64,000 bases of DNA from Bromus sterilis (lineage: Eukaryota; Streptophyta; Magnoliopsida; Poales; Poaceae): contig OX465598.1 in NCBI GenBank assembly GCA_950022295.1, positions 189,405,501-189,469,500 on the forward strand. The letters are read 5' to 3'. This document shows positions 56,643 to 64,000 of the stretch, in pieces (the first letter of the stretch is position 1; every line of letters begins with the position of its first letter). The position numbers were made by a program, and so were the translations under genes. The notes under the pieces were generated by a model. The model was not told the origin of the DNA. It did no database searches and saw only the letters and a program-made list of their open reading frames with translations.

Positions 56643-57258
56643 TGATATAAAAGAAGATGGACGTAATATACAAGATGACATTTGTTAAATTTCGTCCATA
56701 GCTTATTATTGGTGTTGCGCCACCTTATTTTTGGGCTAGGCCCATGTAATTTTCGAAATAGTGCTTAATAGGCAGTTTTAGAGCCCGTATTGTAGGGAAA
56801 TTGACTAAAGAGGGATTTTAGTACCACCTTGCCAAGGGAGTACGAAATTCCCTCTCCTTTCCCTTATATATACACCCCATAGGGCACCCTTTAGACTTGG
56901 ATTTCTTTTAGTTAAAAAGACTGCTTAGCTAATTGCTGCATCTTCGTGTACTCGGTTTGTGTCCAACGACCAGATCAAGACCGCTTTCGGAATCCCAACT
57001 TTATTCATACATCATCTACATATTCGCAATATTCAGATTGCTTTATCATAGTTCTTGCTTGTTCTTCGATTGCTTGCAGGCACTAGACCTTCGTGGTCAG
57101 GTTGATCGTGCTCCGACGTGGTAAATAACCTCCGAAGATTGGTTTAGCGATTGCTAAGGCGCGACGTTGTTGCACGTTCGTAGTCGGATCGTCAGAGTCG
57201 TCTCCACCAAATCGATAGTTATCTCTCATCGAAAGATCGGGACACCCCGTCTCTATCA
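56336..57258 (+). repeat. 3' LTR of the young gag-only element
   Basis: It is 923 bp, ends CTCTATCA and is followed by TACAT. It is almost identical to the 5' LTR; differences were seen near 57122, 57138 and 57183. Confidence 0.93.
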
Positions 57259-59360
57259 TACATGGTTTGCTGGGAGGGGACATGGATGTCTCGGTTTGAA
57301 AGAGGCTGTAAACATGTGGTAGGATCAAACATCGAACCTAACCTAGACTAGCATGCAAACCGCTGGTTGAAATAGAATGGATCATAAGTAATGTATAGTC
57401 CTTGCCTGTTGATAAGTCGGGTTCCGAAGGTGTAGTTGATCGCAAGCTCGCATCGTCTCCGAGGGTACACGCGGGAGCACACAAGAGGGTAAACACTAGA
57501 AATCAATCAACGAGCAAGCATCTATTACTACGAAGCAAACACAAGCAAGCATCAACAAGAAGGCAACACGAGACATCGTACCTACCGTCGAGAGCGGTTA
57601 CTAACACGTTAAGTGGAGTACTCGTCACACACGACGATACCGCACATTTAGAAATGTTTAAGTTGTTTAGCTACACAAGGTGAGCAAAGGTTGTTAACAT
57701 GGCATCTCACCCAAGCATGGCATAGCACACAAACATTGCAAGAGGTGAAACATAAAGTAAACTATCTAATCTAGTCATTTTAAGTGGGGGTAAACCCTAT
57801 ACATGACAACTATAACAGACCCCACAATAATTAAAATGTTTGGTACTGTTTGGCCTCTAAACATATTTTATTATTTTTATTAGCAAGCAAGAGCAGCATA
57901 AACACATTATACACAAAATTCTAGTCAAGTTATATATAAGAAACATTTTAATCCGAGCAACGGTTAAAAAGTTATTAAATAAACAATTTGCAGTGGTATG
58001 CGATGTAATTAGCAGTCACACAACATGTAAACAAAGTCAAACATGGCAAAGAGGCACATTTTGTTAATCTACACATAATTCTAAGCAATTTTCATGTTTA
58101 ACGCGTCGCGATCCGAGCTACGAGGTAAAAGATACGGGCACCGCAAAAAATTAACACAATCTGTAAATTTTATTAAACCAGAAAAAGAAAAAAAAACTAC
58201 TAGGCCGAAAGCTACTGTACATGGGCTAACCAGAGGCGGTGCAAGATAAAAAAAAGTCGCCCATGGGCGCTACTTAGCTATCGGGCCGGCCCAACTAACG
58301 CAGGAGAAAAAAAAAGAAAAGAGGGGGCGGCTCACCGAGTTGGGCCGCGCTGGGGGAGCTGGGCCTCGCTTCCTGGTGGGCCTCAAGGCGCGGGGGAGTT
58401 GGGCCGAGGTGGCACGCCGGCCCACCTTGCTGGAGGCAGCGAGCGGGCGCTCGTCTCGCTCCCGACAGGAGTTCCAGGCAGCGGCGGATGAAGCTCGCCG
58501 GCCGTCGGCTTCTGGCGAGGTCAAGGCGACGAGGGGAGGCTGGGTCAGCGGGAACGGGGCGCGGGGGAGGTGGATCCAGTCGTCGGCTCTCTAGGGCGGC
58601 GGCACGACCGGTCTCGGACGGGCGGCGCCTATGGCAGCTTCAACGGCGGCCGACTCCTGCAGGGAAAGGAAGGAGGAGGTGAGGGGGCCGAGAGGAGGAC
58701 AAGGGAGAGGAGGAACGAGGGGAGGAGGCGACCCGCAGCGGTGGCGGCCGGCGGCGGTGACCGGATCCCCGCGGGCGGCGGCTGCACTCGGGCTGGAGGA
58801 GAGAGGAGGTGGAGAGGCAGGCTGACGTGGCGGCTTCCTGGCCATCAGATCGGGCGATCCGACGGTCCATATCTGATGGCTAGAAAAAGGACGAAAATGG
58901 GGGTGTTTTGGGGCAGATCTCAGGGGGGTGGCTGCAATTTTGGCTTAGGGAAACCCTAGAGAGGGGGTGGGAGAGTGGTGGTCTTTATATAGCCCAGGTG
59001 GCTGGAAGTTTGCAAAAACATCCCCGGTTTTTCTCTCTCGCGCGCGGTGTTTACGTTTCTGAACGCCGGGTGTCCGCAGGACCTCCGATTCGAGTAAAAC
59101 TTCGAACTGCACGATCAACGCGTCGAGCCGGCGGCGTTCACCTCGCACCGGAACCGTTCCGAGAACACTTTCCGGTGCGCTATAAAAATATCCCGTTACT
59201 TATTAAACGGGGTTTTTCGTTTCGTTGGCTGCGGCTGGTCTCGTACGGTTTTCGCGACGGTGATCGGGTGAAACCCAGTATCGCAAAGGTCGAGTGTCAG
59301 GGTGGCAATGGTCGGTCTCCGTCCGGTACGAGATAAGAGGGAGAAAAATAATCGCCGATC

Positions 59361-60900
59361 GCAATATGTTCCGCAGAGGGTGTTGAACGTGGTTTTCTCT
59401 TCGTCTTCGACTGCCATCTTGATCTGGTGGTAACCGACATAAGAATCCAGGAGAGAAAACCGAGCACACTCCGCTGTTGAGTCCAAGATTTGATCAATGC
59501 GAGGGAGAGGGAAAGGATCTTTCGGGCAGGCATCGTTGACTTCGCCGTAGTCGATGCACGGCCTCTTGTTCCCATTCTCCTTGGGGATGACAACAGGGTT
59601 GGCTAACCAAGTGGGGTGTTTGATCTCCCGGATGAACCCGGCTTTGAGCTACTTCTGGATCTCTTCCGCTATGAACTCTTGGCGATCCGGCGCTTGACGG
59701 TGGACCTTTTGCTTCATAGGCTTGTTGCCTGCCTTGAGTGCTAGCTTGTGCTCGATCACCTCCCTCGGAACGCCGGGAAGATCGGAGGGCTCACATGCAA
59801 AAATGCTGGCGTGTTTGCGGAGGAAGGCGATGAGCACACTTTCCTTTTTAGGGGAGAGGTCGGCACCGATGGACACGGTGCGACTTCCATCCTTCGAGAT
59901 AGGAAGTTTCTTCGACACAGCTGCCGGGGCTTCGGCTTCTCGGTCACTTTCCGAATGGGGTCCACCTTGGCACGGGAACACCCTCCGGGATGCCTGTTGC
60001 CCGTTGGGGCGGCCGGAACCAAGGGTTCCGTTCTTCTGTCTTTGCTGGGAGGACTTCCGGGAAGCGGAGTGTTGTCCCCGAGAACATGCACGTTGCTCGG
60101 AAGCGGTGCCTTCCCGGCTGCCCTCGTGGCAGCGTCCTTCTTTGCCTCGCCTTGGACGCAGCGCAGGGCTTCTCGCGCGTCGCCGGCTAGGGTGATGACG
60201 CCTCGGGGCCCCGGGATCTTGACGAGGTTGTAGAGCCCGTGATGCGCGGAAGCGAACCTCCTGATAAACGGCCGCCCAAGAAGCCCGTTATACATATGAG
60301 GAAAGTCTGTGACATCGAAAGTTTGCATCTCGATCCGGAAATTGGCGGGGTCTCCGAGAGTAACAGGAAGTGAAATCTTCCCAAGTGGTTGGACCTCCAT
60401 CCCGCTGACCCCACGGAAGGCGACGGACGGAAGGAGGTGGCTTCTCAAGATCTGCATCTTCTCGAAAGTGCGGAAGGACAACATGTTGATACTGGACCTG
60501 GTGTCGTACATCATCTTGCTGACCTTGATATTGCTGATTGTCGGGGAGAGGAGCGTGGGCGCCAAGCCATCACTGTCATCCTGGAGAGTAGCGGGCTGGT
60601 CGCCGACGTCTACCACCAGAGGGATGTTGGCCCAACGGGAGACCCGGGGTCCCTCCGCCGGAGACTGGACCGCGAGGACGTGTCTCACAGTCTTGTGGTA
60701 TTGACAATTGGAGGTGAGCGCAGACGCCCCCCGTGGATGTAACCGACAAAATCCACAGCGTCCTGGAAGTCGTCACCTGCATCTTCTACGGATTCCTCCC
60801 CTCCGGAAACATTGCCGGAGGAAGGCGGCCTCCTTATCGTGGGAAAGTCACAGAAGATGTACGAAGAGTCGAACTTAGCATGGGACCATTGCTGCGAGGC
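59361..60900 (-). pseudogene. Gypsy polyprotein part: gag end, protease and reverse transcriptase start (minus-strand host element)
   Basis: Reading leftward, there is a gag end (DSSYIFCDFPTIRRPP, then DAVDFVGYIHGGRL) and a retropepsin with a damaged active site (SKMMYDTRSSINMLSF, where D-[ST]-G is expected). PHMYNGLLGRPFIRRFAS follows, then LPGVPREVIEHKLALKAG and PMKQKVHRQAPDRQEF of the reverse transcriptase N-terminus, and SLLDSYVGYHQIKMAVED ending at CGTYC. Several stops and shifts occur (for example near 59650 and 59755). The missing 5' half of gag and leader next to 60900 is not explained by an insertion seen here. Confidence 0.84.
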
Positions 60901-61394
60901 GATTTCATAGAGAGAGTCGGCATGGACAAGAGACTCGGCGATTTACCCAGGTTTCAACCCCTCTTTGTCTTGAGGTAAAAGCCTACTCATGCTTGTTATT
61001 ATTATGGGTTCCGACTCTCGAAAGAAGTGTCGATTGATCGATTACAGGAGAGTCGGTTCGCAACCTTGATCTCGAGGTGATCTAGGTTACGCCGACAAGT
61101 GTCTAGTCCTATCTTGGATTGAGATTGTTCTTGGCCCTGGATCCCATGGAACTCGGCTTATAAAGGCACCGGGTCCCGGGATTCCGCAAGTCCGACTCCA
61201 GCACGAGGTGGAGTCCTATTCTACTTTACAAATATGCTACGAGCTATACAAGGTAAGTCGAATTCCATCTACATCTTTGATCTTCTTGCTTGGCGCAGCC
61301 GGCCCTGGACCGGGTCATTCTTAGTGGGCCTTCCGTAGATGAGTCAGCCCATTGATCCAATGCCGGGTTATGGGCTTGGTCCATCCCCCCGACA
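60900..61394 (-). repeat. Minus-strand Gypsy LTR; left border uncertain
   Basis: On the minus strand it starts TGTCGGGGGGATGGACC at 61394, directly after a polypurine tract. It contains CCTTTATAAGCCGAG (TATA-like, about 61160) and, further on, AAACCTGGGTAAATCGCC, common in the transcribed part of Triticeae Gypsy LTRs. The other border lies somewhere in 60850-60990, where it passes into gag coding sequence without a recognisable primer-binding site. It is the 3' LTR of an element extending to the right, and may also serve as the 5' LTR of the host element. Confidence 0.65.
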
Positions 61395-61406
61395 TTAGCC
61401 CCCAGG
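61395..61406 (-). other. Polypurine tract of the right-hand minus-strand Gypsy element
   Basis: The minus strand reads CCTGGGGGCTAA followed directly by the LTR start TGTCGGGG. The polypurine tract of the Tat-like element (CTTGGGGGCTAC) is nearly the same. Confidence 0.75.
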
Positions 61407-61740
61407 ATTGGTGTGATGCTTCAGTCTTCACATCAATATTCTTGTCACCATCGTGGTTGCCGACTCCTAAATTTGACAGACCGACTCTCAATCCTTTTGA
61501 GTTTTATGAATATTCGGTGCCAATTCTTTTGTCTCTTCGTTCCACCTTCCCACCGGAGAATTTCTTTTGACTTTTTTAGTCAAAGATTCGCTATTTGCTT
61601 TTATGATTGCACTGCCAAAAACGCTGGTTGGAGGCATTGATATTATGGTGGGAACCAAGGAGTCTTTCCATAAATGTCACGTACCATGGGTAGTTCACCC
61701 ACGTTATTATGGCATTGATGGAGCCTCTCCTTGGAAGTGT
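61407..61740. other. Spacer between the right-hand polypurine tract and the B3-like gene promoter
   Basis: No gene was recognised. It would hold the upstream promoter of the B3-like gene and, on the other strand, the end of the retrotransposon's 3' untranslated region. Confidence 0.5.
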
Positions 61741-61749
61741 TATAAATAG
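61741..61749 (+). promoter_or_regulatory. TATA box of the B3-like gene
   Basis: TATAAATAG lies 78 bp before the ATG at 61819. A start of transcription near 61772 would give a pyrimidine-rich leader of about 45 bases (CTCTTCTTCTTCCTCTTCTC). Confidence 0.6.
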
Positions 61750-61818
61750 CCATCGGGTAGTTTATCCTTTGAGTGCTCGCCTCTTCTTCTTCCTCTTCTC
61801 CCTTCGCTGCCTTTCTTC

Positions 61819-62412
61819 ATGGCTCCCAAGCTAAGCGCTCGTGTTCCTTTGGCGGCCGATGATCGTGGCACCAGCGCAAGTGCTCGTGGTCAAGGCCGTG
61901 GCCGTGGTCGTGGCTGTGGGCGAGGTTGCGGCTGTGGCAGGGGTAGGGGAAGAGGTGTGCATACTACTTCTACATCTGAATCTCCACCATCTTCTCCTGA
62001 GAGGGGTGAGTTCTTGATACATGTTCAGACGATCCGTCGTTGGGTCAAGCTTCCTGAGTATTTTTCCCAGCTTGTGATCGATTCAAGGCCTTCGGGTATT
62101 TGGCTCCGCTCCGAGGGGTGTCCCCATGGACCCGTCTGGGTAGCTACTAGCTTTTCTAGTCACAACTCCATGTTTTTGAATAAAGGTTGGAAAACTGTCC
62201 TTCATTGCAGGAATATCTCGAGGGGAGATACCATTATTTTTAGATATGATGGTGGTGACACCCTATGTAACATGATCTTCGAATGGGATGGTGATCGAGT
62301 CGGCTTTTGTATGGAGAGTTCCAGCAGCAGTGATGAAGAATTCTACAAAAATGAAGAGGAAGTCCAAATTTCTTCATCTGAAGATGAAGCCGACTCTGAA
62401 GACGACGACTAA
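61819..62412 (+). CDS. B3-domain-like DNA-binding protein (197 aa), antisense gene of a Gypsy element
   Basis: The ATG at 61819 opens an uninterrupted frame to TAA 62410-62412. Residues about 20-50 are a Gly/Arg repeat (GRGRGRGCGRGCGCGRGRG). From about 68 there is a B3-like fold pattern: EFLIHVQTIRRWVKLPEYF, then IWLRSEGCPHGPVWVA, FLNKGWKTVLHCRNISRGD, TIIFRYDGGDTL and MIFEWDGDRVG. B3 domains bind short DNA motifs in plant transcription factors. The C-terminus is acidic (SSSSSDEEFYKNEEE; SSSEDEADSEDDD). AT-rich polyadenylation-like sequence follows (about 62465-62530). It has its own TATA box and lies opposite to the retrotransposon strand, next to the 3' LTR and polypurine tract. A frameshifted relative is at 1621-2171. 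The B3 assignment is by pattern, not search. A host gene at the edge of the element is the alternative. Confidence 0.72.
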   Translation: MAPKLSARVPLAADDRGTSASARGQGRGRGRGCGRGCGCGRGRGRGVHTTSTSESPPSSPERGEFLIHVQTIRRWVKLPEYFSQLVIDSRPSGIWLRSEGCPHGPVWVATSFSSHNSMFLNKGWKTVLHCRNISRGDTIIFRYDGGDTLCNMIFEWDGDRVGFCMESSSSSDEEFYKNEEEVQISSSEDEADSEDDD

Positions 62413-62599
62413 AGCTGTAGTTTTTTTTACTTAGTAGTATTTTGCCGACTTTGGCTTTTACTTTCCTGTAATGTAAGGCTTCTCCTTTTGATGTAAGACT
62501 CGGCCGTTGATGAATGAAATTTTTAATTTCCCATCAAGTCTATAAGTCGGTTGTATTCCTGACTTTGAATGTTTTTGCACAATGCATGAGAGACGATAT

Positions 62600-63010
62600 T
62601 TTATTGATGATGTCTGTATCTATAGCCCCATGAGTCGATTCTGAATAGCTTTGTATCGTAGATCGACTCATAGGATAAATCAACTTGTAGCCCTCATGAG
62701 TTGGTGTGGTCACGTTTGTGTGACATACCAGGTCATATAAATTTTGAAGTAATACTCCCCAAGAGTTGGTATGATCATTGTGGCGTCATGCCAAATCTTG
62801 AATAATATTTTTTTTTGAAGTGTTACTCCCCAAGAATCGGTGTATGCATCTGGGTGCTGTACCGAGTGTTTGCTTGAGAAGAAACTTTGAAGTGTAGTCC
62901 CCAAGAGTCGGCACGAACATCATAGCGTTGTGTCGGGTCTTTGAGAATTTTTTTTGAAGTGTAGTCCCCATAAGTCGGTATATGCATCTGGGTGATGTGC
63001 CGAGTCACAT
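62600..63010. repeat. Tandem array of about 70-bp units downstream of the B3-like gene
   Basis: CTCCCCAAGAGT-type cores recur at about 62755, 62826, 62897 and 62964 (spacing 71, 71, 67). Weaker copies lie near 62622 and 62687. Each unit has GAAGTGTAGTCCCCAAGAGT or a variant, plus an A/T run. On the minus strand the core reads CTTGGGGACTAC, close to the element's polypurine tract. Confidence 0.85.
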
Positions 63011-63635
63011 AGGTCTAACCTTTTATCTGTAAGGAAAAAATTATTGTTTGTTAATTGAGCATGATGCTTCATATGTAAGAATGAAATGCAAAGGCTAGTA
63101 AAAGTCGACTCATGCCTCATCTTCTCGCGCTGAGAGAGATTATTGGTTCAAAAGTCGAAACTTCTCTGTAAAACCGGCTTATATGACTAGTGTGCCCGGT
63201 TCTTAGGACTAAACCCGATAGGCGTTTTTATGTAAGCCCCAAAAGTTTAGACCAACCGGGTTCGCGTTAGTCATATGAGCTTGAGTTATACAGGCCGAAC
63301 GACGTGGGTGGCCAATTCATGTATATGCCAGGATTTCTTCTGTTAAGAGTCGATGGGTGCCATCAAACTCCCCTACTGCCCCTGACTAAGTCATACACAT
63401 GTGAAGTTTTACATATATATGCCGGCTTCTCTGGCAAGAGTCGATAAGTATCATCGGGCTCCCTGATTCGCCTGACTAAGCAATATACATGCTCAGAGCC
63501 GATAGAGGGTTGATTAAGCCCCCGGGTTTCTAAGAAAAAGTGTTAAAATATGTAATTTATGATGCAATATGATGCAAAATGTATGAAAGAATATGCAATA
63601 TGAAAGTTGATTTTATGCATAAGTGTGTGTGATGA
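63011..63635. other. Non-coding sequence with imperfect repeats
   Basis: Degenerate repeats of roughly 100 bp occur at 63325-63500 (AAGAGTCGAT followed by ATCA.. CTCCC and CCTGACTAAG). There is no credible coding frame. It probably belongs to the 3' untranslated region of the right-hand element. Confidence 0.5.
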
Positions 63636-63935
63636 AAATTGATTTTGTTTATGGCGAAAGACGGTTGCGAAGAAAATCGACTTTGTGGCGAAAGCCTGTT
63701 GCGATGAAGATCGAATTTATGGCAAAATCCTATTGCGATGGAAATCGACTTTATGTTAGGTATAGAGATAGCCTATTTGCGACGATAGTCAACTTTATGC
63801 GTGTAAATATGGCGATAGCCTAATGCGATGAAGATTGACTTATTAATTTAACTGTGGCGAAAGCCCAATGCGATGGAAATCGACTTTATTATGCGGCGAT
63901 AGCCGGTGCGACGAATGCCGACTTATATATATAAC
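63636..63935. repeat. Array of short (about 33-46 bp) diverged repeats
   Basis: The core GCGATGGAAATCGACTTTA and variants recur about seven times with GGCGAAAGCC or GGCGATAGCC between them (for example near 63677, 63709, 63743, 63790, 63834, 63880). Confidence 0.75.
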
Positions 63936-63952
63936 TATTGATGTCAAAACAA

Positions 63953-64000
63953 AGGGGGGGGTGAAGAATAACTATTCCTCACACAGGGTGAAGAATAGTC
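63953..64000. other. Possible start of another small element at the right edge
   Basis: GGGTGAAGAATAACTATTCC is followed by CAGGGTGAAGAATAGTC. The repeated GGTGAAGAATA and the inverted AGAATA/TATTC look like the terminus of a small inverted-repeat transposon, but the window ends before a second terminus could be seen. Confidence 0.25.

Larger units (their letters stand above)
52342..57258 (+). mobile_element. Young gag-only (nonautonomous) CRM-like element (4917 bp)
   Basis: It has equal LTRs of 923 bp (52342-53264, 56336-57258), target duplications TACAT (52337-52341, 57259-57263), a primer-binding site TGGTATCAG at 53267 and a polypurine tract AAGGGGAGGA at 56326-56335. The empty site is visible in the sister LTR copy near 46550. 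I noticed only three differences between the LTRs. The single gene is gag-like; no pol is present. It must depend on enzymes from an autonomous CRM-type element. Confidence 0.93.
50842..59360 (+). mobile_element. Second copy of the large LTR (solo LTR type), 3' end deleted
   Basis: It starts TGTAAGGCCCGATATACGG and follows the copy at 45049-48785 throughout, apart from the nested element at 52342-57258. Similarity stops at 59360 (ATCGCCGATC), so the last 110-120 bp (from AATAAATCGGGG to GTTACA) are missing. The adjacent host reverse transcriptase also lacks about 30 codons between CGTYC and YMDDIV, so one deletion probably removed both. The TATA box is near 58983-58993. It has no coding genes; 58330-58960 is GC-rich like its counterpart. 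Confidence 0.83.
1621..60900 (-). mobile_element. Minus-strand Ty3/Gypsy (Tat-like) host element, split by nested insertions
   Basis: Reading right to left, the pieces join in the order gag end, protease, reverse transcriptase, RNase H, integrase: 60900-59361, then 50841-49913, then 4505-2652. The RNase H frame continues cleanly across the Tat-like and Copia insertions once one copy of each target duplication (GGAAG, AGATG) is removed. The 5' leader and most of gag are missing next to the LTR at 60900-61394. The 3' LTR is not seen, because a CRM-like element sits at 1-1620. The integrase lacks a chromodomain-like tail and ends soon after the motif SWNIMHLRKYH. With the antisense gene this points to the Tat/Athila side of Gypsy; the exact family is not assigned. 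Confidence 0.8.

Noticed and set aside
62600..63935. Regular short repeats that could recall a CRISPR array
   Set aside because: The units are diverged and contiguous without unique spacers of constant length. The setting is a plant retrotransposon 3' region.
1..64000. Naming the elements after known Triticeae families
   Set aside because: Lineage features are visible, but family names need sequence comparison that I could not run.

Overview
This window looks like intergenic DNA from a large grass genome, most likely a Triticeae species (wheat, Aegilops or barley type). It consists almost entirely of LTR retrotransposons nested inside one another. I recognised no ordinary single-copy host gene and no RNA gene. 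The family evidence (CRM-like, Tat-like and Sirevirus-like elements, a CACTA element with GGCGCACC hairpins, and 3.7-kb solo LTRs) supports a grass strongly and a Triticeae fairly strongly. Four insertions of CRM-like (centromeric-lineage) elements suggest a centromeric or pericentromeric position, but this is inference.

Layout from left to right. Positions 1-1620 are the 3' end of a CRM-like Gypsy element, inserted in a B3-domain-like open reading frame (1621-2171, frameshifted). That frame lies at the 3' end of a minus-strand Gypsy element which is the host of most of what follows. The host's pol is split into three pieces: 2652-4505 (RNase H and integrase), 49913-50841 (reverse transcriptase end and RNase H start) and 59361-60900 (gag end, protease, reverse transcriptase start). 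The first gap holds two elements side by side. One is a plus-strand Tat-like Gypsy element (4506-28176, target duplication GGAAG). It carries a nonautonomous CACTA element (5905-7707, AGG) and a full-length CRM-like element (8503-16241, GCACC). The other is a Sirevirus-like Copia element (28190-49907, AGATG). It carries a minus-strand gag-only CRM-like element (36505-40416, GAAGA) and a 3.7-kb solo LTR (45049-48785, GTGAT). The second gap holds another copy of that large LTR (50842-59360, 3' end deleted), itself split by a young gag-only CRM-like element (52342-57258, TACAT). The right end (60900-64000) has a minus-strand LTR and the 3' region of a further related Gypsy element, with an intact B3-like gene (61819-62412) on the plus strand.

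The most interesting part is the accessory coding capacity of these elements. The Tat-like element has an antisense, apparently spliced gene with its own TATA box (22721-26617). The minus-strand Gypsy family has an antisense B3-like gene with its own TATA box (intact at 61819-62412, broken at 1621-2171). The Sirevirus-like element has a large second gene after pol, preceded by its own TATA box and a GC-rich leader (35829-44390). The gag-only CRM-like elements encode Gag fused to a conserved segment of unknown function and to the same LTR-encoded C-terminal tail that ends the CRM polyprotein. Tandem arrays in the 3' regions of two different Gypsy elements repeat a motif resembling their own polypurine tract.

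Most element genes are broken. The intact or nearly intact ones are the CRM-like gag-pol (10533-15632, three TAG codons in gag), the gag-only protein (54999-56642) and the B3-like gene (61819-62412).
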